NCBI GenBank assembly: GCA_035540375.1
Contig: DATLGO010000031.1
Location: forward strand, 1-64,000
DNA length: 64,000 bases
Source of the DNA: Candidatus Thermoplasmatota archaeon
Lineage (GTDB): Archaea > Thermoplasmatota > SW-10-69-26 > JACQPN01 > JAJPHT01
Reading direction: 5' to 3'
Shown: positions 26,516-36,300 of the stretch, one piece after another
Position numbering within the stretch: position 1 is the first letter of the stretch
Layout: every line of letters starts with the position of its first letter
Program-made: the position numbers and the translations under genes
The notes under the pieces: model-generated
Told to the model about the DNA's origin: nothing
Seen by the model: only the letters and a program-made list of their open reading frames with translations
Databases searched by the model: none

Positions 26516-26949
26516 AGGTCGCGACGCGCGTCCGCGAGGTGGCCTTCGAGGTCGCGCGTCAGGAATCGTCTCACGAAGGGGCGTCCGAGCGGGTCGAGGA
26601 GGGCGAGGAGTCCGATCGGCGCGAGGGTCGCTTCCAGCGTGACGCGCGTTCCGGCGGAGGTCGCCTCGAAATCGTAGGTGGCGCGAAAGATCGAGAAGTT
26701 GTTGGCGCCCTCGAGCACGACCCGGCCCGGCTCGCGTCGAACGTCGTACCGTTCGAGCAGGGGCATTCCGAAGAAGCGTCCCTCGTCCTCGACACGCACG
26801 ACCGCGTCGTCGAGCCTCCGCAGACGGCGCCAGACGGGCGCGTCCGACCCGAGGAACGCGTGGTCCGCGGACCCTTCGCGCAGGTCGCTCCACCAGGCTT
26901 CGAGGGCCTCGGGGGGCACGTCCACGTCGCGCACGATGCGGAGACGCAT
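26488..26949 (-). CDS. SRPBCC (START-like) ligand-binding protein
   Basis: 153 residues. The START/Bet v1-like helix-grip fold is suggested by the N-terminal strand-helix (LRIVRDVDVPPEALEAWW), the middle strands GRVVLEGANNFS and GTRVTLEATLAP, and a long C-terminal helix. Proteins of this fold bind hydrophobic ligands or act as cyclases; no ligand can be named. A CTCAAG element lies 26 bp upstream of the ATG. Another member of the fold occurs at 62945-63403. Confidence 0.75.
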   Translation of the reverse strand: MRLRIVRDVDVPPEALEAWWSDLREGSADHAFLGSDAPVWRRLRRLDDAVVRVEDEGRFFGMPLLERYDVRREPGRVVLEGANNFSIFRATYDFEATSAGTRVTLEATLAPIGLLALLDPLGRPFVRRFLTRDLEGHLADARRDLQPGGGSPP

Positions 26950-26979
26950 GGGCGGGGACGACCGCGGCGATGCTTGAGT

Positions 26980-27798
26980 CTACCTCGGCGCGAGATGGTA
27001 GCGGACGAGCTCGAGACGCTCGCCCCCGTCGCCCTTCTGGACGAAGACGTCGTTCAAAACCTTCGGGCTGTACCACCGGTGGGTCACGGCGGGTTCCGCG
27101 CGCGATCCCTCGACCGACGTGCGGGTCGTGAATTGCACGGTGTCGAACGTGCCCGCCTCGGTCTTGAGCTTGATCGGCCCGACGAGGCGGACGGTCGCGT
27201 TCTTCACGTACGTGGTCGTTCGCGACGGTTCGAATTCCGTCCGCGAATCGTCCGTGCGCGTGACGGTGAAGTTGTAGGTCCCGTTGCGGAGGAAGCGCGG
27301 GCCCGGATCGGGGGGAGAGTGCGTGAATCGCACCTTGTCCCCCGTGATGTTCGCGACCCCGTGCGTCGCGGCGTCGATGCCTGCGTAGGTGACGTAGGCC
27401 TGGGGCTGGTTGCGGAGCTTCAGCTCGGTCTTCTGGATGAACATCCCCGCGCTGCCGCGTTTCGCGTATCCGACGATGGAGACGGTGGTTTCGCTCCCGA
27501 GGAGAGGTCCGCTCACGGCGCGGTAGGTCCACGAGTCCCCCACGCGCCAGCTCGCCGTGACCACGAGGCCCGGATCGGGTTTCGCGGGCGCGCTCGGCTG
27601 CGCCGGCGGGGGTTGCGTCGGCGACGCGGGCGTCGGCGGGGGTTTCGACGGTTTCGAGAGGTCGACGTTCGGGTGGGGCGCCGCCGTCGGGTCGAAGCCG
27701 CGGTACTCGGCCGCGGGAGACCCCAGGTTGATGCAGCCTGGAGTAAGGAGGGCGGCGGCGAGGACCGACGCCAGCAGGACGCGGCGCGCGGACGGCAA
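26980..27798 (-). CDS. Predicted secreted lipoprotein with Pro-rich linker
   Basis: 272 residues, function unknown. Signal peptide with lipobox LTPGC (Cys about 22), then a Pro/Ala/Lys-rich spacer of about 50 residues, then a beta-rich domain opening with WRVGDSWTY, the same kind of start as in the lipoprotein at 1202-2140. Several Asn-X-Ser/Thr sites are present. A TTG at 27798 is preferred because GCTTCAAG lies 27 bp upstream and the signal peptide follows at once; an ATG at 27879 would add 27 residues and would run across the promoter of the divergent 3-hydroxyacyl-CoA dehydrogenase gene. Confidence 0.78.
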   Translation of the reverse strand: MPSARRVLLASVLAAALLTPGCINLGSPAAEYRGFDPTAAPHPNVDLSKPSKPPPTPASPTQPPPAQPSAPAKPDPGLVVTASWRVGDSWTYRAVSGPLLGSETTVSIVGYAKRGSAGMFIQKTELKLRNQPQAYVTYAGIDAATHGVANITGDKVRFTHSPPDPGPRFLRNGTYNFTVTRTDDSRTEFEPSRTTTYVKNATVRLVGPIKLKTEAGTFDTVQFTTRTSVEGSRAEPAVTHRWYSPKVLNDVFVQKGDGGERLELVRYHLAPR

Positions 27799-27858
27799 CG
27801 TCGGTCCGTTCGGGAGACGGGTCTTGAAGCTTGTTGTGCAGGCCTGGCTGGAGATGGG

Positions 27859-27868
27859 GTTTATGGGG
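27859..27868 (+). promoter_or_regulatory. TATA-like box of the 3-hydroxyacyl-CoA dehydrogenase
   Basis: The sequence ggtttatggg is centred about 34 bp upstream of the ATG at 27897, giving a leader of roughly eight nucleotides. Nearly the same box precedes the acyl-CoA dehydrogenase at 21783, hinting at common regulation of beta-oxidation genes. Confidence 0.6.
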
Positions 27869-27896
27869 CGGAAGCCCATGGCGCGCCGGGATTCCG

Positions 27897-28775
27897 ATGA
27901 AGGTCCAGGAGATCGCGGTCATGGGCGCCGGCCAGATGGGCAACGGCATCGCGCAGGTGGCGGCGGAGGCCGGCTTCACGGTCGTCATGCGCGACGTTGA
28001 GGACCGGTTCGTCGAGCGCGGCCTCGCGACCATCCGCAAGAACCTCGACCGTGCCGTCGAGAAGGGCCGCGCGACGCGCGAGGTGGCGGACGCGGCGCTC
28101 GCCCGCATCAGGCCCACGACCGACCTCAAGGCCGCGGCGAACGCGGACCTCGTCGTCGAAGCCATCATCGAGAACCTCGATCTCAAGCGCAAGCTCTGGA
28201 CGGACCTCGACGGCATCGTGAAGCCGGGCGCGGTCTTCGCCTCGAACACGTCGTCGATCCCGATCACGGTCCTCGCCGCCGCGACGAAGCGGCCGAAGCA
28301 GTTCGTCGGGATGCATTTCTTCAACCCCGTCCCGGTGATGAAGCTCGTGGAGCTCATCCGCGGCGTCGAGACGAGCGACGAGACGGTGGCCGTCATCCGC
28401 GGCGCCGGCGAGCGCATGGGCAAGACCGTGGTCGAGGTGCAGGACTATCCCGGCTTCGTGAGCAACCGCGTGCTCATGCCGATGATCAACGAGGCCGTTT
28501 TCGCCCTGCACGAGGGCGTCGGCACGCCCGAGGCCATCGACACCGTGATGAAGCTCGGCATGAACCACCCGATGGGCCCGCTCGAGCTCGCCGACTTCAT
28601 CGGCCTCGACACGTGTCTCTCCATCCTCGACGTCCTGCACGACGGATTCAAGGATCCGAAGTACCGCCCGTGCCCGCTCCTCGCGAAGAAGGTGCAGGCG
28701 GGCCACCTCGGCCGGAAGGTGGGACGCGGATTCTACCGCTACGACGAGAAGGGCCGCATCGCGGGCCCGGCCTAG
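27897..28775 (+). CDS. 3-hydroxyacyl-CoA dehydrogenase
   Basis: 292 residues. Oxidises L-3-hydroxyacyl-CoA to 3-ketoacyl-CoA with NAD, the third step of beta-oxidation (or the reverse in butanoate formation). The Rossmann loop is GAGQMG (10-15); SNTSSIP (about 117-123) and [14 protein letters not shown] hold the catalytic His140-Glu152 pair; [16 protein letters not shown] and ADFIGLDT belong to the C-terminal dimerisation domain. This is a stand-alone enzyme without a fused hydratase. An ATG in another frame at 27878 is not used. The stop overlaps the small convergent gene by four bases. Confidence 0.95.
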   Translation: MKVQEIAVMGAGQMGNGIAQVAAEAGFTVVMRDVEDRFVERGLATIRKNLDRAVEKGRATREVADAALARIRPTTDLKAAANADLVVEAIIENLDLKRKLWTDLDGIVKPGAVFASNTSSIPITVLAAATKRPKQFVGMHFFNPVPVMKLVELIRGVETSDETVAVIRGAGERMGKTVVEVQDYPGFVSNRVLMPMINEAVFALHEGVGTPEAIDTVMKLGMNHPMGPLELADFIGLDTCLSILDVLHDGFKDPKYRPCPLLAKKVQAGHLGRKVGRGFYRYDEKGRIAGPA

Positions 28776-28954
28776 CCGAGCTCGTGGCGCATGAGGAGGA
28801 CTTCGAGTTCAGCCCGGCGGTCCTCGATCGGCTTCACGAACGCCCGGTAGCCCTCGGGGGAGAGCCTCCCCATCGCGAGCTGCACGCGCGCATGGCGAAT
28901 CAATTGCTCCAGTTTTTTCCGCTCTGCGCGGAGACCCGCCGTGTCCACGGACAT
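28772..28954 (-). CDS. Small helical protein
   Basis: 60 residues, charged and almost entirely helical: [18 protein letters not shown], a break at GRLSPEGY, then [16 protein letters not shown]. It looks like a short coiled-coil hairpin. No family recognised. Its stop overlaps the 3-hydroxyacyl-CoA dehydrogenase stop by four bases, and an upstream GTTCAAG element plus a purine-rich gaggag before the ATG support expression. Could be a spurious frame, but the heptad-like pattern argues for a real gene. Confidence 0.5.
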   Translation of the reverse strand: MSVDTAGLRAERKKLEQLIRHARVQLAMGRLSPEGYRAFVKPIEDRRAELEVLLMRHELG

Positions 28955-29020
28955 GTCTGTGTTTCTCCTCGGACTTGAACGATACCGGGCAAGGCTGCTT
29001 TGCCCCAGGTCCCCTGGGCC

Positions 29021-30613
29021 TCAGGTGCCCGTTCGCTTGAACACCTTCGTCTCGAGGACGCCTCCGTCCCGGTAGACGACCGACCGCTCGAGGAAGAGCG
29101 TGTAGCCCTCGTAGCTCGATCCCGCCGCGAGGCTGATGATCCAATCCGGCCACTCGCCCTGGGGGCGTTGCGACCACGCGTACACGCGGAGATCGTGCTC
29201 CTCGACGTACGGGTAGAACGAGTACTTGATGAGCGGCCCGTCGAGCGCGACGGCGTCGCCGGCCTCGAGGTGCGGGCTGAGCGCGCGCGCCGCCTCCGCT
29301 TCGCTCCAACGCTGCGGATTCGAGAAGAGCTGTCCGGCGACGAGGGCGAGGACGACGAGCAGCGCGACGGCCCGGACGCGGAAACCGCCGCTTGCGAAGC
29401 GCGCATGGCGCAGCATCGCCCACGCAAGCGGCACGACCGCGATCACGAAGTAGCGGTGGTTGTCGAGCCACCAGATATCGTACTGCTCGTACGTCCAGAA
29501 GAGGCTCGCCATGAAGAGCGAAATGGCCGCGACGAGGAGCACGGAGAGCCAAAGGCCGGATTCGTGCTCCTCGCGGATGCGTCGCGCGGCGCGCGCCACC
29601 TCGGCCGGGAAGAACGCTGCGTAGGCGAGGATGAAGGCCGCGAAAAGCGGCGCCTTCCAGGCGAGGGCGTGCAGGAACAGCTGGACGGGGTCGGCCGCGA
29701 AGAAGAAGCCTTCGGATTTCGCGGGCGGCGGCTCCCACCAGTCGTAGCCGTTCGCGGGATGCGTGCAGTAGCTCGCCCCGAGAAGACACCCTTGGATCCA
29801 CGTCGTATAGCTCGACGTCTCCCAATGGGGCCATCCGAACGCGGACACGTTCCGCCACGCCCACGCGAGCACCATCGCGCCGAAGATCGCGATCGCGGCG
29901 AGGTAGTGCTTGTCCGCGAGCACGCGGACGCCGCGGTGCCACAGCCTCCAGGCGAGCCCCGCGAAGCCCGCGACGACGAAGAAGTAGCCCATCGACGCGC
30001 GGGTGAGGTACGCGAGCCCGGCGAAGAGGCCCGCGAACACGATGTAGCGGTTGTCTTCGAGGCTCTTGAGGATCGCCCACATCGTGCCGACGAAGAACGC
30101 GAGCACGAGGTTCTCGCTGAAGTTGAGGCCCGTGACGAGGACGAGGTGCGGCTCGAGCGCCGCGATCGCCGTTGCCGTCTCCGCGAGACGCGCGCCGTAG
30201 AGGTCGCGCGTCGCGACGTATACCACGGCGAGCGTCGCGATCGAAAGCGCGATCGCCGCGAGCTTCGTCGTCGCGAGGCTGAATCCGAGCGCCTTGTACC
30301 ACAATCCGAGATAGAGCGGATAGAGCGGGGGATAATGGTGGCTCAGGCCCGGCGGCGTCGGCTCGCTCGTCGTCACGTCGCCGTACGGCATGAGGAACGC
30401 GCCGGTCTCGGCCCAGGCGTGGCCCATCGCGGTGTACGTCGCGCCGTCGGCGCGCGGGTCCATGAGGAAGAACGTCGCGACGCGCAGCGCGACGCCGAGG
30501 GCGATCGCGCCCCACGCGATCGCGCCGAGGGGGAGGCGCGCCGTCACGGCCGCAACCCGCGCGCGCCACACGGACGCGGCGGGCATCGACGGGGTGCCGG
30601 CGAGGGGTTGCAC
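29021..30613 (-). CDS. GT39/PMT-like membrane glycosyltransferase
   Basis: 530 residues with about eleven membrane helices. The large first outer loop after helix 1 contains MDPRADGATYTAMGHAWAE, the acidic motif region of GT39/ArnT-type transferases that use polyprenyl-phosphate sugars. A second outer loop holds two Cys and many aromatic residues (CLLGASYCTHPANGYDWW). The C-terminal 100 residues form a soluble outer domain. A role in protein or lipid glycosylation is likely; the sugar is unknown. The GTG start is supported by a TTTAAG box exactly 27 bp upstream. Confidence 0.88.
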   Translation of the reverse strand: MQPLAGTPSMPAASVWRARVAAVTARLPLGAIAWGAIALGVALRVATFFLMDPRADGATYTAMGHAWAETGAFLMPYGDVTTSEPTPPGLSHHYPPLYPLYLGLWYKALGFSLATTKLAAIALSIATLAVVYVATRDLYGARLAETATAIAALEPHLVLVTGLNFSENLVLAFFVGTMWAILKSLEDNRYIVFAGLFAGLAYLTRASMGYFFVVAGFAGLAWRLWHRGVRVLADKHYLAAIAIFGAMVLAWAWRNVSAFGWPHWETSSYTTWIQGCLLGASYCTHPANGYDWWEPPPAKSEGFFFAADPVQLFLHALAWKAPLFAAFILAYAAFFPAEVARAARRIREEHESGLWLSVLLVAAISLFMASLFWTYEQYDIWWLDNHRYFVIAVVPLAWAMLRHARFASGGFRVRAVALLVVLALVAGQLFSNPQRWSEAEAARALSPHLEAGDAVALDGPLIKYSFYPYVEEHDLRVYAWSQRPQGEWPDWIISLAAGSSYEGYTLFLERSVVYRDGGVLETKVFKRTGT

Positions 30614-30635
30614 GGCGCGGCAAGCGGGTCCACGG

Positions 30636-30645
30636 CCTTAAACGG
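30636..30645 (-). promoter_or_regulatory. TATA-like box of the GT39-like gene
   Basis: The minus strand reads ccgtttaagg, centred 27 bp upstream of the GTG at 30613; the transcript is probably leaderless. Confidence 0.6.
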
Positions 30646-30736
30646 TTTTGACGGCGACGACCGCGGCGCGGTCGCATGGAAAACCCGCGGAAAATGGCGG
30701 GTTCGCCCCGATTCGTCCGCGCCCGGACCAAGCAAC

Positions 30737-30748
30737 GCTTTTATACAC
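30737..30748 (+). promoter_or_regulatory. Strong TATA box of the coiled-coil gene
   Basis: The sequence gcttttatacac is the best archaeal TATA box in the window. Transcription would start near 30770, leaving a leader of about 90 nt before the ATG at 30859, much longer than for its neighbours. In-frame codons upstream of this box cannot be the start. Confidence 0.75.
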
Positions 30749-30858
30749 CTACTCATCTACCGCGACAGCCCCGGGGGCGTTCCCCGACGCGCGGGCCCGT
30801 CCCGTTGCGCGCGAAGACCACGGGGCGAGCCGCGTCTGCGGCTGTGCGAGGGCCTTTC

Positions 30859-31743
30859 ATGACCGAGGGCGAGAGCGACGTTTTGATCGAGGACTTCCTG
30901 GACAAGAAGGAACGTCTCAACCAGCAGGCGAACCGTCACCGCGATCTCCGCGACCGGATGAACGAGGAGACGAAGCGCTGGGCCGCCCGCCGCGACGAGC
31001 TCAACGCGAAGGTCCGCGGCCTCATCGATCAGGCCAACCAGCACAAGGCGCGCCGCGACGAGCTCAACCGCAACGTCATGGCCGCGAAGCAGCAGCGCGA
31101 CGAGCTGAACAAGGTCGCCAACGAGAAGGCCGACGCCCTCAACCTTCTCAAGAAGGACCGCAGCCCGCGCGAAGGCCCGACCCCCGGCAAGCTGAAGGCC
31201 GAGATCCGCCGCCTCGAGTTCGAGCAGCAGACCAAGGTCATGACGCCGAAGAAGGAGAAGGAGCTCATCGACCGCATCGGCGCGCTCCTCAAGGAGCTGC
31301 GCGCGATCGAGACCTCCTACGAGGCCGACGCCGGCGTCAAGGAAGCCTACGAGGCGATGAAGACCGCGAAGGCGGCGGCTGAAGAGCAGCACCGCGCGGT
31401 CACGGAGCTCGCGAACGCCGCCCAGGAGCAGCACGACAAGATGGTCGCGCTCTTCGAGGAGGCGGACAAGTACCGCCGCGAAGCCGACGGCGGCCAGGAG
31501 AAGTTCATCGAGTCCAAGATGGGCGCTGACAAGGTCCACCACGAGTACATCGACATGGTGAACCAGATCCGCGACCTCGAGAAGGTCGTGAACGGGCTAC
31601 GCGGCAAGGACCGCCGCGGCCGCGGCGAGACCGCCGCCGTCGCCGCGAAGGCGGAAGGCGACGCGATCTTCGAGAAGTTCAAGAAGGGCGAGAAGCTCAG
31701 CACGGAGGACCTGATGGCCCTCCAGAAGGCCGGGCTTCTTTAA
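30859..31743 (+). CDS. Coiled-coil protein (COG1340 type)
   Basis: 294 residues, almost wholly alpha-helical with heptad repeats and very rich in Glu, Lys, Arg and Gln. ERLNQQANRHRDLRDRMNEE and RRDELNAKVRGLIDQANQHK open long coils broken near SPREGPTPGKLKAEIRRLE (about 101-119), a segment typical of the archaeal COG1340 coiled-coil proteins; the C-terminus KFKKGEKLSTEDLMALQKAG is also characteristic. Such proteins are widespread in archaea and sometimes mislabelled phosphoserine phosphatase; their role is unknown. The strong TATA box suggests high expression, and the long leader may carry regulation. Confidence 0.85.
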   Translation: MTEGESDVLIEDFLDKKERLNQQANRHRDLRDRMNEETKRWAARRDELNAKVRGLIDQANQHKARRDELNRNVMAAKQQRDELNKVANEKADALNLLKKDRSPREGPTPGKLKAEIRRLEFEQQTKVMTPKKEKELIDRIGALLKELRAIETSYEADAGVKEAYEAMKTAKAAAEEQHRAVTELANAAQEQHDKMVALFEEADKYRREADGGQEKFIESKMGADKVHHEYIDMVNQIRDLEKVVNGLRGKDRRGRGETAAVAAKAEGDAIFEKFKKGEKLSTEDLMALQKAGLL

Positions 31744-31750
31744 CAGCGGG

Positions 31751-31900
31751 CACTCCGTGACACGAGTTTCACACCTCGGGTCGCGCCTGCGGGCGCGACC
31801 CTCGGCTCGTGTCACTCCGTGCCAGAGGAGGGGCGCTGCGCGCGCCCCTCCTCTGGACTCCGCCCCCAGCGCCAGGGGGCTGCCGCCCCCTGGACCCCCA
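31751..31900 (+). repeat. Composite hairpin repeat, copy 1
   Basis: Layout: 9-bp direct repeats cactccgtg at 31751-31759 and 31813-31821; between them a 53-bp segment bounded by the inverted 7-mers acacgag and ctcgtgt and containing a 10-bp-arm hairpin (31778-31801). After the second direct repeat come two more hairpins, 31822-31855 (ccagaggaggggcgc arms) and 31872-31893 (ccagggggc arms), then acccccat. The same order of parts, inverted, is found at 55165-55339. Confidence 0.75.
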
Positions 31901-32025
31901 TCCAAACCCGTGTTTCTTTCTCGAAGCAGCGTTACCTTACGCGCCCCTCCTCGCGTGCGGTGCGGGGCCCTCGGGGCTGCCGCTCGCGACGAGCTGATGT
32001 GAGACCCGTGCGCGAATGCCATCTG

Positions 32026-32090
32026 CGGTCCCGGTCCCGGACCCGGTCCCGGACCCGACGCCCGACACCCGGTCCCATTCCCGGTCCCGA
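32026..32090. repeat. Degenerate GGTCCC/GGACCC tandem tract
   Basis: About ten imperfect hexamers such as cggtcc and cggacc in 65 bp, in gene-free DNA. Probably a slippage-generated simple repeat. Confidence 0.7.
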
Positions 32091-32251
32091 GTCGAGACGC
32101 GTGCGGTCGCGAACCGAACGGCCGTGCGCGGGGCCGGGTTTTCGGTTTCTCCCCTCGCCCCCGCGCGGGCCTCCGCCCCGCGAGGGCCTTCTCCCCTAGG
32201 ACTGTTCCTGAACGGCTATGGTCCCCCGCTTCGTCATGAGATCCGAAGCCC

Positions 32252-32488
32252 ATGCTTGATCTGGCCTACGCCCCCGACGTGCCTCGCGCGATGCTCGATG
32301 TCCTCGAGCACCACGGCCGCCGGCTCGGTCTCCCGCTTTCGACCCTGGAGGCCATCGGCCAGAGCCTCGACCTCGTCGAGCGCTTCATCGTGGAGTGCGA
32401 GCGCGGGTATGGCGAGGCGTTCGCGGACTTCGTGATCGAGCGCGGCGCGGGCGCGGCGGCCTTCGCGGCGCGCGCGGCCTCCGCGTGA
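32252..32488 (+). CDS. Small protein, tandem paralog 1
   Basis: 78 residues, family unknown. The core YAPDVPRAMLDVLEHHGRRL, then GLPLSTLEAIGQ, aligns with the next gene's YDPSVPRDLLVRVERRARRL and GVPLGTLELLGQ, so the two are tandem duplicates. Mostly helical, with no membrane segment or Cys. A TATA-like ggctatggtc lies about 35 bp upstream. The paralogy between two small adjacent frames is the main evidence that both are real. Confidence 0.65.
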   Translation: MLDLAYAPDVPRAMLDVLEHHGRRLGLPLSTLEAIGQSLDLVERFIVECERGYGEAFADFVIERGAGAAAFAARAASA

Positions 32489-32551
32489 TGGCGCGATCCA
32501 ATCCGAAACGCTCTTCTCCTTTCTCACGGACTCGCCCCCGGGAGTGGGCCC

Positions 32552-32806
32552 GTGCAGCTCGATTACGATCCTTCCGTTCCGCGCGACCTTCTCGTCCGCG
32601 TCGAGCGCCGCGCCCGGCGCCTCGGCGTTCCCCTGGGAACGCTCGAGCTCCTCGGCCAGGATCCCGGCGTCGCGGCCGCCTTCCTCGCGACGCGGCGCGC
32701 GCCCGCGGCGCGCACGTTCGTGGACACGCTCGACCTCGCCCGCCTGGAGTCCCTCCGGACGGCGCGCGGACCCTCCTCGCCGGCCGGCGCCCCGGGTCGT
32801 CGTTGA
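32552..32806 (+). CDS. Small protein, tandem paralog 2
   Basis: 84 residues, GTG start. The N-terminal 40 residues match the upstream paralog at 32252-32488 (VPRDLL, RRLGVPLGTLELLGQ); the C-terminus differs and is Arg/Pro-rich. It ends in a disordered tail (SPAGAPGRR). No domain recognised. Spacing of 63 bp from the first copy would allow one transcript. Confidence 0.6.
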   Translation: MQLDYDPSVPRDLLVRVERRARRLGVPLGTLELLGQDPGVAAAFLATRRAPAARTFVDTLDLARLESLRTARGPSSPAGAPGRR

Positions 32807-33002
32807 CGGGTCGGCCGGTGACGCAAGCGGCGCGCCCCCCCGGCGCGCGACCTTCGCATTATGAAGGGTCCCCCGGCCCTTCCGATCCCGCCCGGAACGT
32901 GGTCGGGATATACGGCCGCCCGCCTTGTTGCGATGCCGCCGGGCCATCGTGCCCGCCGCGCTTCCGGCGCCCGCGCAAGCGGGCCCGGGGGGACAGAATC
33001 CG

Positions 33003-33227
33003 ATGCTCGCAAGCTGCAACAACTGCGCGAACCGCGAAGGGACCGCCTGCCTGCTCAACCTCAAGCCGAGGGCGGGCGACATCCTCTGCGACAAGTACGC
33101 GATGAGCGTGGCCTTCCGGGACCAACTCCTCGCGAAGCTCCGCGAGGACCTCTCCGTGGAGATCAGCCAGGCGATCCTCAAGGTGAAGGTCGAGCGCCAG
33201 GCCGCGGGCCAGGGGTTCGCGGCCTAG
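33003..33227 (+). CDS. Small four-cysteine protein
   Basis: 74 residues. The N-terminus has a CxxC followed by two more Cys (CNNC, then TAC and ILC), spaced like a structural zinc site or a small Fe-S site; a helical C-terminus with EISQAILKVKVE follows. Small archaeal proteins with such a CNNC start are common but uncharacterised. The ATG at 33003 is used; the frame is open to a TTG at 32925. TATA-like sequences (cgcattatga near 32860, gggatatacg near 32910) imply a leadered transcript. Role unknown. Confidence 0.65.
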   Translation: MLASCNNCANREGTACLLNLKPRAGDILCDKYAMSVAFRDQLLAKLREDLSVEISQAILKVKVERQAAGQGFAA

Positions 33228-33305
33228 GTGGGACCTTCGGGGATACACTTTCCTGAGAACGGTCATCCCTCCCGTCGACGGTAGGGCCCTTGGAGGCAAG
33301 GGAGT

Positions 33306-36300
33306 ATGATCAGGTCTCGTCCGGTCACGCCAGCCGCCGCGCTGCTTCTTTCGATGGTCCTCGTCGGGTCCCCGGCGGGAGCCGCGGTCGTGGCGCCCAT
33401 CCCGAACGCGTCCGCGCCCGATTTCGAGCGCGTGGGTTGGACCGCTTTCCCTCCGGGCGCTCCCGTCCGAGACCACGAGGCCGCGTTCGGCGCGAAGGAT
33501 CCGACGCACGGTCTCGCCCACGGCGTCAACCCGGCCGCGATCGACATCGCAAGCGGCGTGGCGTCGGTCGGCGCGAACCCGGGCCCGGAGCCCTCGCTCG
33601 CGTGGAGCGACGCCGACGCTTCGCACGTCTTCTTTCGGCTCCGGGTCGGCGGCGATCCCACGAGCCCCGGCAAGGACCCCAAGATGTACAAGGCGTACCA
33701 CTGGAACGTCCTCGTCGACGCCGACGGGGACGGCATGAGCGAGTTCGTGGTGGATCTCTTCGGCGGGAAGCGCGCCGACCCCCCGCACCCCGCGGGAAGC
33801 CTCGTCGTCCACAACAACCACGCCTGCGAAGACGTTCCCACGGGGAACGTGGACGCCGACAACGCGGTCGCCCCGGGCCAGGTCGTCTGGTCCGCGCCGG
33901 CCTCGAAGGCGTCGAACGCTTACACGCGTGCGCGCGCGACGGGCGATGGCCAGTATTGGATCGAGATGGCCGTGCCTTGGACCGCGTTCACCTACGCGCG
34001 CGGCGTCTGCGCGGGGGAGCGCGCCCTCTTCACCGGCTCGAGCCCCGGCCTCTTCGCATCCACGAGCGCCTCCAACACGAATCCGCTCCAGAAGGATTGG
34101 ATGGCCGGCGCGGTTCTAGCCCCCCGGCTCGAGGTTTCGAAATCGGCCGACGTCGCGGAGGCCGCGCCGGGCGGCCTCATCACCTACACGCTCGAGGTCG
34201 CGAACGTCGGCTCGGGATGGGCGCGGACGCCCACGCTCACGGACGCGGTGCCGGCGCACACGTCCTTCGTCTCCGCCTCGAACGGAGGCATCCACGACGC
34301 CGCGACGGGTCTCGTGCGGTGGACGCTCCCGAGCCTCGCGCCCGGCGCGCGGGCCACGGTCGACCTCAGCGTCGTCGTCGCCGATCCTCTGCCGTCCGAC
34401 GTCGGCGCGGTCGAGAACGTCGCCGTCGCGGGCGGCGCGGCGAGCAACGCCGTCACGACCCCGATCGTCCGCGCGCCCGCGCTCGCATTGGCGCTCGTCG
34501 CGGCGCCCCCCGCGCTCGGACCCGGAGGAGTCGGGATCTTCACCTTCAGCTACGCGAACACGGGCTCCGCGCGCGCGATCGACGTCGTCCTCGAGACGGC
34601 CTTCGAGGGGCCCGGCATTCCGCGACCCTCGGACGGCGTTGACATGGAAGGCGGTTTCGCGCGCTGGTCGGTCGGCGACCTCGAGCCGGGCGCCTCGGGC
34701 ATCGCCACGCTCCGCATCGACGTCGATGCGGCGCTCGAGCCCGGCGTCCACACCCTCGTCGCCTCGGGCCGTCTCGTTGCCGCGAACGCTCCCGCGACCG
34801 CGGCCGGTCCCGCGACGATCCTCGCGATGGCGACCGCGGGGCTCGCGGTTACCTCGACCCCGTCGATCGCGGAGGCGCGGCCCGGCGACGCGATCACGTG
34901 GACGATCGCCTGGCGCAACGACGGCAACGCGACCGTCGCCGACGCCCGGCTCGAGCAGGTCCTTCCGCCCGGGTTCGTCGTCGTCTCCGTCGGGGACGGC
35001 GGTCGAATGGAGGAAGGCGTTCTCGTCTGGGTCCTCGGCACCCTCGGACCCGGCGCTTCGGGCGCCACGATGGTCGTCGTCCGGGCGCCCTCGACCGCGC
35101 CGGAAGGACGGACGCTCCACGAGGACGCCGTCACCCTGAGCGCGCGCTCGGCCGCGCCTGCCCGCGCCGTGTCGCAGGTCCTCCTGATCGCCGAGCCGCT
35201 CGCCGAGCTCGGCTTCGAGGCGCTCGCGCCCGCGACGGGCCCCGGCGGCGCGCTCGCGTTCCGCGCGACATGGTCGAACGGGGGCGACGCCGTCCTGCGC
35301 GACGCCGTGCTCTCGGTCCTTTTCGAGGGCCCGGTCTCTCCCGCGTCGCTCCGATTCCCGATCGGGGACGTCGCGCCCGGCGCGAACGGGGCCATCACGT
35401 TCGACGTTCGCGCCGACGAACGTCTGCGCCACGGATCCCATCCCGTCCTCGCGCACGCCGCGCTCGCGTCCGCGAACGCCCCCGCCGCCGCGGCCGGACC
35501 CGCCCGGGCGACCGTGGTGGCGGGCGCCGCGCTCGCGCTCGCCGTCGACGTCTCGCCGGAGCGCGGCGGGCCGGGCGACGCGTTCCGCTGGAATCTCGCA
35601 TGGGCCAACGTCGGGAACGGGACCGCGGCCTCGGCGACGCTTGCCGACCTCGTCCCGCCCGGTTTCGCGCTCGTCGCGATCTCGCCCGGCGGGATCGCCT
35701 CGGGCGATGCGCTCCTCTGGACGCTCAGGGATCTCGCGGCGGGATCGTCCGGCGCGGCGTGGTTCGAGGCCCGGGCGCCCGCGCATGTGCCTGCGGGCGA
35801 GTCGCGCTTCCCGAACGACGCGAAGCTCAGCGCCGAGGGGCTCGACACGGTCGAGGGCTCGGTCGAGGCGATCGTCGCCTCGCGCGGCGTGCTTGCGCTC
35901 GCCGTCTCGGTCTCGCGCCCCGCGATGGGCCCCGGCGACGTGGCCGCGCTCACGATCACGCTGACGAACGTGGGCAACGCGGCCGCTTCCGATGCGCGCG
36001 TCGAGGGGCTCGTCGAGGGCCCCGCGCGCTGGCCCGATGCCTCGCCGGATGCGAGGCTCGCCTGGGACGTCGGGAGGCTCGATGCGGGCGAAACCCGCAC
36101 GCTCGTCGTTGGCGTCGTCGGCGACGCGATCGTTCCGCACGGCATCCACGAGGTCGTCGCTTCGTTCAACGTTCGCGCGCTCGACGCCGACGTCCCCGCG
36201 CCCGCCGGCGTTTCGATCGGCATCCACGCCTCGGCACGGCTGTCCCTCGCGTCGACCGTCGAACCCGGCGAAACGATCGCGGGCGGGGAGGCGCGGTTCC

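Larger units (their letters stand above)
31744..32251. other. 508-bp gene-free stretch rich in repeats
   Basis: No convincing coding sequence. It holds the first copy of the composite hairpin repeat (31751-31900), a GC-only region, and a short tandem GGTCCC/GGACCC tract (32026-32090). Just before the next gene, ggctatggtc at about 32213-32222 may be a promoter box. Confidence 0.7.

Noticed and set aside
31751-31821. Insertion sequence with target-site duplication
   Set aside because: No transposase is present and the segment is only 53 bp; kept as a repeat element, since the 9-mers recur in copy 2 and so are part of the element rather than duplicated target.
32026-32090. Possible CRISPR array
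   Set aside because: The units are imperfect hexamers with no regular spacers; no Cas genes are near.
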